Shown here: piece by piece, positions 40,479-49,451 of the stretch
How the letters are laid out: each line of letters starts with the position of its first letter
How positions within the stretch are numbered: the stretch's first letter is position 1
Assembly (NCBI RefSeq): GCF_900114215.1
Contig: NZ_FOSG01000001.1
Location: 248,001-312,000 of the forward strand
DNA: 64,000 nt
DNA from: Streptomyces mangrovi
Lineage (GTDB): Bacteria; Actinomycetota; Actinomycetes; Streptomycetales; Streptomycetaceae
Direction: 5' to 3'
The notes under the pieces: generated by a model
What the model saw: the letters and a program-made list of their open reading frames with translations, nothing else
The model's database searches: none
Told to the model about the DNA's origin: nothing
Translations under genes and position numbers: made by a program

Positions 40479-40842
40479 GCGGGCCGGCGGCGTCGTCCGC
40501 CGCCGCGTCGAGGTCCGGGTAGCAGTCGAAGAGCCGGCGCACCCCGAGCGCGGCGAGGACCCGGTTGACGTGGGAGCCGTCCACCGCGCCCTGGGCGGGG
40601 AGGATCAGCCGGAGGCGGCCGGCGCACGAGCGCATCAGCCGGCGCGAGGCTATGAGGACGCCGACGCCGCTGGAGTCGCAGAACAGCACCTGCGACAGGT
40701 CCAGCACGAGGCTGCGGCGGCCGTCGGCCACGGCGTCGTGCACATGCTGGCGGACCATGGGAGAGGTGACGAGATCCAGCTCACCCGACACCCGCAGCAC
40801 GGCCCACTCCCCCCGGTCCTCCCCGATCACCTTCAACGACAC
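40468..40842 (-). CDS. STAS-domain anti-anti-sigma factor
   Basis: A 124-residue STAS protein. The motif LVLDLSQVLFCDSSGVGVLI carries the serine (DSSG) that RsbW-type kinases phosphorylate; unphosphorylated STAS binds the kinase and releases the sigma factor. N-terminal EDRGEWAVLRVSGELDLVTS fits the fold. The likely partner is the HATPase at 39114-39635. The gene overlaps the convergent membrane protein by 11 bases. Confidence 0.87.
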   Translation of the reverse strand: MSLKVIGEDRGEWAVLRVSGELDLVTSPMVRQHVHDAVADGRRSLVLDLSQVLFCDSSGVGVLIASRRLMRSCAGRLRLILPAQGAVDGSHVNRVLAALGVRRLFDCYPDLDAAADDAAGPLSA

Positions 40843-41104
40843 GTGCTCGTAGTCCCTTCATCCGCCGACACCGACCGGAACGCTCCCTTCCCGCCCTGCC
40901 CTCCTCGCCGACCGCCCCTGCCGGACACCGTCACGACACCCGCAGACCCCGACCCTATGCCGAACCGGGTCTCCGCCTCTCCCAACTTCCGGTCACACCC
41001 GCGTAACACCCACCGGATCCGGACAGGATCGAACTGTCCCGATCAGCGCGAAGGCGCACAAAGTGACCGGTCGGCGACCATGTGCAACCGTGTGCGGGGG
41101 CACA

Positions 41105-41119
41105 CTCCCGTAAAGGGAG
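41105..41119 (+). other. Small stem-loop ahead of the sigma-factor gene
   Basis: CTCCC and GGGAG pair around GTAAA, about 58 bases before the sigma start. The gene-free stretch 40843-41176 shows no other clear element apart from an AT-richer patch (CCATTACATTC) that could be a -10 region. Confidence 0.4.
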
Positions 41120-41176
41120 GCGTCCTGCCGTCTTCTGCCATTACATTCGAGACGAGCGGCAGGCTGGGGGTGGAGG

Positions 41177-41740
41177 ATGCCGAACGAGAGGCCCGACGGG
41201 ACGGCCGGCACGACACGTCCTCACCAGGACCACGGAATACGGTGGCGGCTGGTGCGGGGCGAGCAGTCCGCGCTGGCCGAGCTGTACGACGGGCACGCGT
41301 CCGTGGTGCGCGGCCTCGCCCACCGCTTCCTGGACGACGAGGACGCCGCGGACCGCGTGGTGGCGGAGGTCTTCGCCGAGGTCTGGGCCACCCCCGGGGC
41401 GTACGAGCCCGAGCGCGGCTCGCTGCGCTCGTGGCTGACCGAACTCACCCGGCGGCGGGCGCTGCGGCACCTGGACGAGAGCTCCCTCGGCCCCCGGGCG
41501 CGGGCCCGGCTGGAGGAGCGGATCCGCGCCGCGTCCGCCGCCGCCCGCGCCGACCACATGGTCACCGCCATGCCCGGTTCGCTGCGGACGGTCCTGGAGC
41601 TGGCGTACGTGGGGCGCCGGGACTACCGCGAGGCCGCCGCCGAACTGGGCGTCAGCGAGGACGAGACGCGGCGGCGGCTGAGACTGGGGCTGCAACTGCT
41701 CTCCGCGGCCGCCCAGAACGGCTCGGAGAAGGCATCGTGA
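41177..41740 (+). CDS. ECF-type RNA polymerase sigma factor
   Basis: A 187-residue sigma-70 family protein of the ECF size. Region 2 is EQSALAELYDGHASVVRGLA, then HRFLDDEDAADRVVAEVFAE, then VWATPGAYEPERGSLRSWLT (the W/LTELTR end). Region 4 is RTVLELAYVGRRDYREAAAE, then LGVSEDETRRRLRLGL. It is coupled to a gene with a zinc-binding anti-sigma domain. An ATG at 41177 follows GGTGGAGG. Its promoters are not predicted here. Confidence 0.88.
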   Translation: MPNERPDGTAGTTRPHQDHGIRWRLVRGEQSALAELYDGHASVVRGLAHRFLDDEDAADRVVAEVFAEVWATPGAYEPERGSLRSWLTELTRRRALRHLDESSLGPRARARLEERIRAASAAARADHMVTAMPGSLRTVLELAYVGRRDYREAAAELGVSEDETRRRLRLGLQLLSAAAQNGSEKAS

Positions 41741-42903
41741 GTCCCGCCGGGGACCGGAAGGCCGGGCCGGAGGCCGGAGAGGCGGCCGGGCCGGAGGCCA
41801 CGGGGGACGGCGGCGCGTCCGACGAGGAGCACCTCGCCCTGAAGTCCCTGCTGGGCGTATGGGCCCTGGCGGTCTGCTCCCCCGAGGAGACCGCGGCCGT
41901 CGAGGCGCATCTGCCCCGGTGCGCGCCCTGCGCCGGGGAGGCGCGGCGGCTGCGGGACGCCGTGGGGCTGATGCACCGCGAGGAGAGCCTGGACCCCGAC
42001 CCGCTGCTGCGCTCGCGGGTGCTGGACGGGTGCCTGCGCCGGCGCCCGGCCCACACGCCGCTGCCGGAGTGGGTGGCGCCGTACGACGCGGAGACCGCGC
42101 GGCTCGACGCGCTGCTGCGCGACATGGGCGAGGCGGAGTGGAGCGCCCCGGTCCGGCTGCGCTGGGCGACCGGCGAGCGCACGCTGACGCTGTGCGGGGT
42201 GCTCGCCCACCTCGGTTCGGTGGACGGCCTGGTGGCCACCACCCTCGGGCTGGACGACCCCCTCGGCCCCGGCGCCCCGCGCACCGTGGGCGACCGCACG
42301 GAGACGGCGGTCGAGCGGTGCCGCGCGCACGGGCCGCCGTTCGTGCGCCACAAGTGGCGCACCCAGACCCGGAACATCGTGCGCACCGCGGCCCTGCGCG
42401 CCCATGAGGCCGGTCTCGCGGTGGACTTCACCGAGTTCCGGCGCCCGTTGCACGAGGCGCTGGCCGGGCGGGCGTTCGCGTGCTGGATCCACGCGGAGGA
42501 CATCGCCGCGGCGGTCGACTACCCGTACGGGCCGCCCGCGCCCGAACACCTGGCCCGGATGGTCGGTTTCGTCGCCCGGCGGCTCCCGGAGGCCGTCGCG
42601 GCGCGGCGCCGCGCCGGGCTGGCCGCCCCGCCGCGCCGGCTGACGGCGGCGGGCGCGCCGGGCCGCACCCTCCATCTGGAGATCGGGGGTCTGGGCGGCG
42701 GTGACTGGTACGTCCCCCTGGACTCTCCGGCCGCCCTCGCCTCCCCGGAGCACACGGTGGCCCGTCTCGCGCTGGAGGACGCGGAGTTCTGCCGGCTGGC
42801 CGCGGGTCACGTGCCGCCGCGTGAGGCGGCCGCGGGCCGGGAGGGCGACGACGAGGCCGTCCACGACGTCCTGTGGGCCGTGGCCTCGCTCTCGCGGATG
42901 TAG
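41737..42903 (+). CDS. Zinc-binding anti-sigma domain fused to an MDMPI-like domain
   Basis: A 388-residue protein. Residues about 25-95 form an anti-sigma domain with a ZAS-type motif HxxxCxxC (EAHLPRCAPC), preceded by EEHLALKSLLGVWALAVCSP. From about 105 a mycothiol-dependent maleylpyruvate isomerase-like helical bundle (MDMPI; LDALLRDMGEAEWSAPVRLR, then WIHAEDIAAAVDYPYG) follows. The GTG start overlaps the sigma stop (GTGA). The anti-sigma part probably holds the sigma factor until zinc or thiol status changes; the MDMPI domain suggests a mycothiol link. No membrane helix is visible. Confidence 0.78.
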   Translation: MSPAGDRKAGPEAGEAAGPEATGDGGASDEEHLALKSLLGVWALAVCSPEETAAVEAHLPRCAPCAGEARRLRDAVGLMHREESLDPDPLLRSRVLDGCLRRRPAHTPLPEWVAPYDAETARLDALLRDMGEAEWSAPVRLRWATGERTLTLCGVLAHLGSVDGLVATTLGLDDPLGPGAPRTVGDRTETAVERCRAHGPPFVRHKWRTQTRNIVRTAALRAHEAGLAVDFTEFRRPLHEALAGRAFACWIHAEDIAAAVDYPYGPPAPEHLARMVGFVARRLPEAVAARRRAGLAAPPRRLTAAGAPGRTLHLEIGGLGGGDWYVPLDSPAALASPEHTVARLALEDAEFCRLAAGHVPPREAAAGREGDDEAVHDVLWAVASLSRM

Positions 42904-42922
42904 CCCCGGGCCGGCGGGTCCG

Positions 42923-43807
42923 TCAGTCGAAGACGACCGTGCGGTGGCCGTTGAGCAGTACGCGGTGCTCGCTGTGCCACTTCACCGCGCGGGCCAGCGC
43001 CTGGCACTCCACGTCCCGGCCGGCCGCCACGAGCTGCTCGGGGGTGAGCTCGTGTCCGACGCGCTTCACCTCCTGCTCGATGATCGGGCCCTCGTCCAGC
43101 TCGGCGGTGACGTAGTGGGCCGTGGCGCCGATCAGCTTCACACCGCGCGCGTGGGCCTGGTGGTAGGGCTTGGCGCCCTTGAAGCTCGGCAGGAAGGAGT
43201 GGTGGATGTTGATGATGCGGCCCGACAGCTCCTTGCACAGATCGTCCGAGATCACCTGCATGTAGCGGGCCAGCACCACCAGCTCCACGCCCTCCTCGCG
43301 GACGATCTCCAGCAGCCGCGCCTCCGCCTGCGGCTTGGTCTCCCTGGTGACCGGGATGTGGTGGAAGGGGATGTTGTAGGAGGAGACCAGTTCCTCGAAG
43401 TCGGTGTGGTTGGAGGCCACGGCCACGATCTCGATCGGCAGCGCGCCGATGCGCGTGCGGAACAGCAGGTCGTTCAGGCAGTGCCCGAACCTGCTGACCA
43501 TGAGGACGACCCGCATCCGCTCGTCGGCGCGGTGGATCTGCCAGTCCATCTGGAAGGAGTCGCCCACCGCGGCGAAGCTCGCCCGCAGCTTCTCCACGGT
43601 CACCGGGGCCTCCGCGCTGAAGTGCACCCGCATGAAGAACAGCCCGGTGTCGTGGTCCCCGAACTGCCGGCTGTCCTCGATGTTGCAGCCGGTCATGAAC
43701 AGGTAGCTGGAGACGGCGTGCACGATGCCCTGTTTGTCCGGGCACGACAACGTCAGAACGTACTGCTCGGGCTTCTCGGACGCTGCGGTGGGCTGCGGCT
43801 GGCTCAT
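42923..43807 (-). CDS. purU: Formyltetrahydrofolate deformylase
   Basis: A 294-residue enzyme hydrolysing 10-formyl-THF to formate and THF. It has an N-terminal ACT domain (YVLTLSCPDKQGIVHAVSSY) and a formyltransferase domain with the catalytic SNHTDFE and HHSFLPSFKGAKPYHQAHAR motifs, followed by TAHYVTAELDEGPIIEQEV. The start MSQPQPTAASEKPE fits; an open frame extends upstream but is not coding. The first base after the start region is close to an 18-base GC palindrome (43886-43903) that may terminate the SCO4402-like transcript. Confidence 0.93.
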   Translation of the reverse strand: MSQPQPTAASEKPEQYVLTLSCPDKQGIVHAVSSYLFMTGCNIEDSRQFGDHDTGLFFMRVHFSAEAPVTVEKLRASFAAVGDSFQMDWQIHRADERMRVVLMVSRFGHCLNDLLFRTRIGALPIEIVAVASNHTDFEELVSSYNIPFHHIPVTRETKPQAEARLLEIVREEGVELVVLARYMQVISDDLCKELSGRIINIHHSFLPSFKGAKPYHQAHARGVKLIGATAHYVTAELDEGPIIEQEVKRVGHELTPEQLVAAGRDVECQALARAVKWHSEHRVLLNGHRTVVFD

Positions 43808-43910
43808 GTGCACAAGCGTGGCATATCCCGGCCGGACGCCGTGAACGGTCCCGCGGGTCGAGAACGCGGCCGGAACGGGACCGCGGCCCGGCCGCGGCCG
43901 GGCTTCCGGG

Positions 43911-44357
43911 TCAGGCGGTCCGCAGCATGGCCGCCAGCACGTCCAGCGAGTGGGGCGGCCGGTCCGGGTCCTCGCCGTCGTTGGCGCAGAGCAGGACATG
44001 GGCGTCGCGCGCCGCGTGGACGGCCTCCGGCCAGCCGGGGTGCTCCAGATAGGCCGCCACCGGGGCGTCCGCCCCGACCTGGTGCATGATCCGCAGGACG
44101 CGCAGTACCGCGACGTCGACGAGCGCGGCCTCCTGGGCGTCGCGGAAGACCGTGCCGATGTACTTGTCCGCGGACCAGTTGTCCAGCCAGGTGTCCTCGA
44201 CCAGGCGGTAGACGGCGTCCGTGACGTCGCCGTACCCGGGCAGGCCCGTCAGCCAGCACTCCCGCTGGAAGAGGGGGTCGGAGAGCATGTGCAGCGCCGA
44301 GCGCACGTTGCTGCGCCAGCGCCACCAGGGCATGTCTTTGGGCGGCATGCCGCCCAT
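43911..44357 (-). CDS. SCO4402-like conserved protein
   Basis: A 148-residue helical protein starting MGGMPPKDMPWWRWRSNVRS at ATG 44357. The WRWRSNVRSAL, VEDTWLDNWSADKYIG and LHPGW-type motifs are those of an uncharacterised Streptomyces family I recall as SCO4402. It may bind a small molecule or protein; no catalytic residues are evident. The frame is open to 44474, but the upstream part only encodes a GRE repeat from a 9-bp tandem repeat. It is read in the same direction as purU, about 100 bases upstream of it. Confidence 0.75.
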   Translation of the reverse strand: MGGMPPKDMPWWRWRSNVRSALHMLSDPLFQRECWLTGLPGYGDVTDAVYRLVEDTWLDNWSADKYIGTVFRDAQEAALVDVAVLRVLRIMHQVGADAPVAAYLEHPGWPEAVHAARDAHVLLCANDGEDPDRPPHSLDVLAAMLRTA

Positions 44358-44401
44358 GGTGCTCGAACGACCGCCACGGCGGGAAGACCTCTCCTGGCCC
44401 T

Positions 44402-44433
44402 CCCGGCCTTCCCGGCCTTCCCGGCCTTCCCGG
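44402..44433. repeat. Short tandem repeat, 9-bp unit
   Basis: The unit CCCGGCCTT occurs at 44402-44410, 44411-44419 and 44420-44428, then partially to 44433. It lies in the leader of the SCO4402-like gene. The same class of short repeat occurs at 4924-4957. Confidence 0.8.
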
Positions 44434-44598
44434 TCCTGCCGTCCCTGCTCGCTTTCACCCTGTTGTGCCCGCACGGTCGTCGATCGTACGTTCCGTGCCG
44501 GACGGATCCGCGCACCCCCCGCCTGTTCACTCCGTTGTCGCTCCTCGTTGGCTGTTCATCACTCGGCCGTTACAGCCGCGGCGGAATCGTTCGGGGTC

Positions 44599-45951
44599 AT
44601 GACCGCATGGCGTAGCAAACGTTCCGCTAGGACCATGGCCGCTCTCGCCGCCACAACGGGGGTCTGCGCTTCACTGCTCACCGGCTGCGGCATGCTGCCC
44701 GGTGACGCGAGGGCCGACGAGGGCGCCGTGACCGTGATGACTTGGGCTCCGGAGGGGACCGGGGCCACCAACATGCCGGGCATGCCGGCCATGGCACAGG
44801 CATATGCGCGCTGGGTGAACGCCACCGGGGGTGTGGGCGGGCGCACCCTCCGTGTTATCACCTGCAACGATCACAACAGCTCGGTGGGCGCCGCCCGGTG
44901 CGCCGACCGCGCCCGCACCGAGGAGGCCGTCGCGGTCGTCGGCTCGTACAGCCAGCACGGCCGTACCTTCATGACGGCCCTGGAGTCGGCCGGCATCCCC
45001 TACCTCGGCGGCTACGGCGTGACGGACGAGGAGTTCACCAGCCCGCTGTCGTACCCGGTCAACGGGGGCCAGGCCACTCTGCTGGCCGGGAGCGGCCACC
45101 AGCTCGCCGGCCACTGCGAGCGGGTCTCGCTCGTGCGCCCCGACACCGTCTCGGGCGACCAGCTCCCCAGACTGCTCAACGCCGGCCTGGCCACCGCCGG
45201 CGACCGGGGCCCGGCGGCCGACATCCGCGCCCCGGAGGACGCCTCCGCCTACACCGAGCACGCCAGGCGCGCCCTGGCCGGGGTGGGCCTGACGGAGGAC
45301 GGGACCGGGGGCGGGGTCCGGACCGCCGGCGGAGTGGAGGACGGACGGGACGGCGGACAGGCCGGAGGGGCGGGGGAAGCCTGCGTCACCGCCGTGCTCG
45401 GCGGCCGTACCGACACCTTCTTCGACTCCTTCCGGCGGCTGCGCGAGGGCGGCCCCGAGGTGCGGATCGCCTCGGTGCTCGGGAGCGTGCAGCAGTCGCT
45501 CGTGGACCGGACGGGCGGCCCGGACAGCCAGTGGGAGGGCGCCTACGCCACCGGCTGGTACCCGGTCTCCTCCGATTCCCGCTGGGCTCCGATGAGGAGC
45601 GTCATCCGCGAGCACGCCTTCGGCGACAACCGGATCGACGCCGCCGACCCCGGCGTCCAGACCACCTGGATCGCGTACACCGTGCTGCGGGCGGCGCTGG
45701 AGCACATCGAGGGGGCCGTCACCGCCAGGACCGTCCGGCGCGCCCTGGAGACCATGCCCCCGGTGGACACCGGGGACCTGACACCCCGGCTGAGCTGGCG
45801 CTACGACGACATGCTGGCCGTGCGCGACCACCCGCGACTGGTCAACGCGAAGGTGACCTTCCAGCAGGTCAGGGAGGGCACGCTGGCCCCGGCCCGCAAG
45901 GGTTTCGTCGACGTGCGCGACACCCTGGAGACCGTGCCGGGCGGCGGCTGA
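44599..45951 (+). CDS. ABC-transporter substrate-binding lipoprotein (branched-chain amino-acid type)
   Basis: A 450-residue periplasmic-binding protein type 1. The Sec/lipobox signal is LAATTGVCASLLTGC, giving lipidation at Cys-30 or so. The fold shows YARWVNATGGVGGRTLRVIT, then GSYSQHGRTFMTALESAGIP and YLGGYGVTDEEFTSP. No permease or ATPase genes are next to it, so it may work alone as a sensor. An internal glycine-rich insertion (GGGVRTAGGVEDGRDGGQAG) is species-specific. The start ATG 44599 has only a GGGG ribosome site. Confidence 0.82.
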   Translation: MTAWRSKRSARTMAALAATTGVCASLLTGCGMLPGDARADEGAVTVMTWAPEGTGATNMPGMPAMAQAYARWVNATGGVGGRTLRVITCNDHNSSVGAARCADRARTEEAVAVVGSYSQHGRTFMTALESAGIPYLGGYGVTDEEFTSPLSYPVNGGQATLLAGSGHQLAGHCERVSLVRPDTVSGDQLPRLLNAGLATAGDRGPAADIRAPEDASAYTEHARRALAGVGLTEDGTGGGVRTAGGVEDGRDGGQAGGAGEACVTAVLGGRTDTFFDSFRRLREGGPEVRIASVLGSVQQSLVDRTGGPDSQWEGAYATGWYPVSSDSRWAPMRSVIREHAFGDNRIDAADPGVQTTWIAYTVLRAALEHIEGAVTARTVRRALETMPPVDTGDLTPRLSWRYDDMLAVRDHPRLVNAKVTFQQVREGTLAPARKGFVDVRDTLETVPGGG

Positions 45952-46081
45952 GGCTCGTTTGCGGCACGGCTCCGGCCGGCCCGGGAGCCCGGCGCCGGAT
46001 GCCGGACACCGGGCGCCGGGGGCGGGAACGGCGGAAGAGGAACGGCGGGGGGAGGAACGGCGGCCGGGAGCGGTCCCGCGC

Positions 46082-47551
46082 TCAGAGCTGGCTGAACTGC
46101 CTCTCGGGCAGGCCGTACTGGCGGGCGGTCGGATTCCACAGTCCGGCCGCCTTCTTCTTGGCCGCCGTGGCGTCGCCGCTGGCCTTGTTGCCCTGGGCGG
46201 TCCGGTCGGTGACCCGGGCCTTCCCCTTCCTGCAGCCCTTCTTGCCCGCGACCTGGTCGGCCCACGCGGCGTAGTGGTCGTCCGCCGCGGCCGACGCCTT
46301 CCACGCCTCGGTGAGCGCGTCGGCCAGCTCCTGGTGCCTGGGCAGCCGGTCGATCTCGATCTCGTCCAGCCTGGTGACCAGGTCGTTGCGCTGCCGGGCG
46401 GCGTCGCGCAGATCGGTGGCGGCCTTGCCCAGGTTCTCGCACTTCTTGATGTTCTCGACCGACCGGATGACCGCGTTGCGGCTGTTGTTGCTGTCCGCGA
46501 GCAGCTTGTCCAGCTCCTTGGCCTGGGCCTCCACGGGGTCGGCCGAGGGGGACGGCGACTGCTCGGGCTCGGCGGGTGCCGACGACCGCGCCTGCGGCTG
46601 CGGCCGCTCCGCCGGCTCGTCCCCGCCGCTCAGCGCCGCGCCCGCGGCGAGCCCGGCGGTGATGAGACCCGCGACGACGAGCCCGGCGACGGCGGCACGC
46701 GGCAGGCCGCGCCGTCCGCCGGCGCCGCGTCCGCCGTCCCCGTGGCCCCCGCCGTATCCGCCGCGGTCGTCGTCGTAACCACCGTGGCCGCCGTGGCCGC
46801 CGTACGACGGCTGGGCGGGAGGCTGGGCAGCGCCCGGGTCGATGGGCGGGAGCTGCTGGGTGGCGTCGGCGGGCCGGCCCCCCGGCTGAGCGCCCGGCTG
46901 GGCACCGCCCCGGAACAGGCCGTCGAAGTCCGAGGGCGGGGTGGTGCGGTCACCGGGGACGCCGGGGCGTATCCCGTACGGGGCCCCGGCGGGCGGCGGG
47001 GGCACCGGGCGCGGGGAGGCGGGCACGCCTTCGGGCGGCAGCGGCCTGCGCAGCACCGTGGTGCTCTCGGCGTCGCGCTCCGGAGGCGTGCCGCCGGTGA
47101 CCGGGCGGAGGACCCGGGTGGCGTCGTCCATGTCGTCCGCCCCGCCGCCCCGGGCGCCCTGGACTCCCTGAGCGCCCGGCACCGCCTGCGGGGCTTGGGG
47201 GGCCTGCGGGGCCGGGTCGGACGGGGACATCGGGGGCAGGAGCTGCGTCTCGTCGGCGGCTCCGGGCACGGCGCCGGGCGCCGTGCCCGGAGCCGGGGGC
47301 TGCGGCGGAGGGCCGGGCGGCTGGTACCGCGGCGACGGGTGCTGCGGCTGGGGAGCCTGCTGGGCCGGGGGCGGGGTCGGCTGCTGCCCCTGCGGCCCGG
47401 ACGGGGCAGCCGGTCCCCACGGCTGTCCCCAGGGCTGCCCCGCCGGCGGGCTCGCCTGGGAGTCGCCGTGACCGGGAGTCCACCGGTCACCGTTCGACGG
47501 CAGGACAACACCCTCGCGCGCCTCGTCGCCCTGTCGGCTGTGCGTCGTCAC
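46082..47551 (-). CDS. Proline-rich single-pass membrane protein of unknown function
   Basis: A 489-residue protein. The N-terminal about 270 residues are disordered and Pro/Gln-rich with kinase-target-like motifs (DDATRVLRPVTGG, AESTTVLRRPLPP, DATQQLPPIDPG). One membrane helix (AVAGLVVAGLITAGLAAGAA) is at about 285-305. The outer part is a helical domain (EAQAKELDKLLADSNNSRNA, then DAARQRNDLVTRLDEIEIDR) with two cysteines (KKCENLG, KKGCRKG). The TRVLR-type motifs recur in other Streptomyces membrane proteins, including the carboxypeptidase in this window, and may bind FHA domains. Function unknown. Confidence 0.7.
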   Translation of the reverse strand: MTTHSRQGDEAREGVVLPSNGDRWTPGHGDSQASPPAGQPWGQPWGPAAPSGPQGQQPTPPPAQQAPQPQHPSPRYQPPGPPPQPPAPGTAPGAVPGAADETQLLPPMSPSDPAPQAPQAPQAVPGAQGVQGARGGGADDMDDATRVLRPVTGGTPPERDAESTTVLRRPLPPEGVPASPRPVPPPPAGAPYGIRPGVPGDRTTPPSDFDGLFRGGAQPGAQPGGRPADATQQLPPIDPGAAQPPAQPSYGGHGGHGGYDDDRGGYGGGHGDGGRGAGGRRGLPRAAVAGLVVAGLITAGLAAGAALSGGDEPAERPQPQARSSAPAEPEQSPSPSADPVEAQAKELDKLLADSNNSRNAVIRSVENIKKCENLGKAATDLRDAARQRNDLVTRLDEIEIDRLPRHQELADALTEAWKASAAADDHYAAWADQVAGKKGCRKGKARVTDRTAQGNKASGDATAAKKKAAGLWNPTARQYGLPERQFSQL

Positions 47552-47761
47552 CGGGACTCCTCGTTCGCCTGACTACCAAAACACGACTGCGAATGCGTCG
47601 GCTCACGCTACCCGGTCACTCACACGGTCGACCACGCCCCCGGAAGGGCTGCACATTCTCCCCACCATCGGCCGGGGCGAAACCTCACCGTCCCCCCTTC
47701 TGTCCTCCCTCCTCCGCACCCCCTTCCTCGCGCCCTGCCCCGCGCGCCCTGCCCGCTCCCG

Positions 47762-49147
47762 TCACGCCGCCGGTTCCAGCCGCTGGGCGAACTCCCTGAC
47801 CACGGGCTCCTGCCGGTGGGGCTCCAGTCGCGCCCGGAAGTCGTCCAGGTACTCCGAACCCCGCTGCGAGCGCAGGCCGTTCAGCAGTTCCACCGCCTGT
47901 GCGCCGGTGTGGCAGGCGTGCTCCAGCTCACGCTGCTGGAGCCGTGCGGCGGCGAGCAGCAGCAGATCGATCGCCCGCCGCCGCGTACGCCGCTCCGGAT
48001 GGCCCGTCAGGGCCTCCTCGGCGCGGCGCTGGGCGGGGGTGGGCTGGTTCAGGTCCCGGTGGCAGTGGGCGAGTTCGTCGGCCAGGTAGGCGGCGTCGAA
48101 GTGGCCGATCCACTCCGGGTCGTCGCCCGCGTCCGTCGCGGACTCCGCCCGGTCGAACGCCGCCAGCGCCCGCCCCGCGGCGAGCTGGCAGGTGCGGGCG
48201 TCGCCCATCAGCGCGTGGCCGCGCGCCTCGGCCGCGTGGAACATCGCCTGCGTCCGCGGGGTCACCCTGCCCCTCGTGCCCTCCTGGGCGGCCCTCGCGA
48301 GCTGGGCTATCTCCCGGGGGGTGCCCAGTGAGGCCGCGAGATGGCTCATGCCCGCGGCGAGCACATAGCCGCCGTAGGCGCGGTCGTCCGCGGCCTGGGC
48401 CATCCGCAGCGCCTGGATGTAGTACCGCTGGGCCAGACCGGGCTGCCCGGTGTCCACGGCCATGTAGCCGGCGAGTTCGGTCAGCCGGGCGACCGCGGCG
48501 AACAGTTCGCGCCCCACCGCCTCCGTGTAGGAGCCCGTCAGCAGCCCGGACACCACGCTGTTGAGGTAGTGGACGACCACCGGCCGCACATGGCCGCTGC
48601 CGTAGCGGTGGTCCAGCTCCGACAGCGCCGCGGTGGTGTCCCGTACGGCCGCGACGTCGGACGCCCCCACCCTCGGGCCGGTGCGGCGCTCCACCTCGGC
48701 GTCCGGGGCGGAGATGAGCCAGTCGCGACTGGGCTCGACCAGCGCGGAGAACGCCCCCGACCGTGCGGCGAGCAGATCGCGGCGCCCCACGTCGCTGCGC
48801 CACAGCTCGCTCGCCTGCTCGACGGCTCCGGAGACGGTGGGCGCGAACCTCAGGCCGATCCCGGCGGCCATGCTCCGGCCGCCCGCCATGCCGATCTCCT
48901 CGACCGTCACCGTCCGGCCGAGCTTGCGCCCCAGGGCCTCGGCGATGACCGCCGGCGCCCGGCCGCGCGGCTGCTGGCCGCGCAACCAGCGGGCGACGGA
49001 CGTCTTGTCGTAGCGCAGATCGATCCCCTGCTCCGCACCGCACATGTTGACGCGGCGGGCCAGTCCGGCGTTGGAACAGCCGGCTTCCTGGATGAGCGCC
49101 TGCAGCCGTTCGTTCGGCTGCCGTGCGACCAGCGGCCTCGCGGCCAT
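47762..49147 (-). CDS. NsdA-like TPR regulator
   Basis: A 461-residue protein. The N-terminal about 90 residues hold a helix-turn-helix-like segment (NERLQALIQEAGCSNAGLAR, then DKTSVARWLRGQQPRGRAPA), followed by helical repeats (ELFAAVARLTELAGYMAVDT, then LAQRYYIQALRMAQAADDRA). The layout resembles NsdA, a negative regulator of differentiation and antibiotic production in Streptomyces. The real nsdA of S. coelicolor lies elsewhere, so this is a paralogue. The gene starts ATG 49147; the 304-base divergent region to 49451 shows no clear element. Confidence 0.78.
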   Translation of the reverse strand: MAARPLVARQPNERLQALIQEAGCSNAGLARRVNMCGAEQGIDLRYDKTSVARWLRGQQPRGRAPAVIAEALGRKLGRTVTVEEIGMAGGRSMAAGIGLRFAPTVSGAVEQASELWRSDVGRRDLLAARSGAFSALVEPSRDWLISAPDAEVERRTGPRVGASDVAAVRDTTAALSELDHRYGSGHVRPVVVHYLNSVVSGLLTGSYTEAVGRELFAAVARLTELAGYMAVDTGQPGLAQRYYIQALRMAQAADDRAYGGYVLAAGMSHLAASLGTPREIAQLARAAQEGTRGRVTPRTQAMFHAAEARGHALMGDARTCQLAAGRALAAFDRAESATDAGDDPEWIGHFDAAYLADELAHCHRDLNQPTPAQRRAEEALTGHPERRTRRRAIDLLLLAAARLQQRELEHACHTGAQAVELLNGLRSQRGSEYLDDFRARLEPHRQEPVVREFAQRLEPAA

Positions 49148-49451
49148 ACGGTCCCCTCCCTCTGCGTGCTGCCTGTCCTGGCGGCGCAGTCCGTCCGACC
49201 GCGCCGTCTACTGCTGACTGCTGCTGAGTGCTCCCGCGAACACGCTGTCCGCTCCGAGTGCGCCGGGTGTCGACCGCACCGCCGGGCGCATATGCCAAGA
49301 TTTCCGGCGCCGCGCCGCACAGGGAACTACCCATCCAAGGCCGCCGGTTCATGCACGCGCCCCCGCCCGTGCACCTGTGCGCCCCGTGTGCCGGAACGGT
49401 GCGTCGGACGAATCGATCCCCAGGCCGTAACCCTTCGTCACGGAAAAAGTT

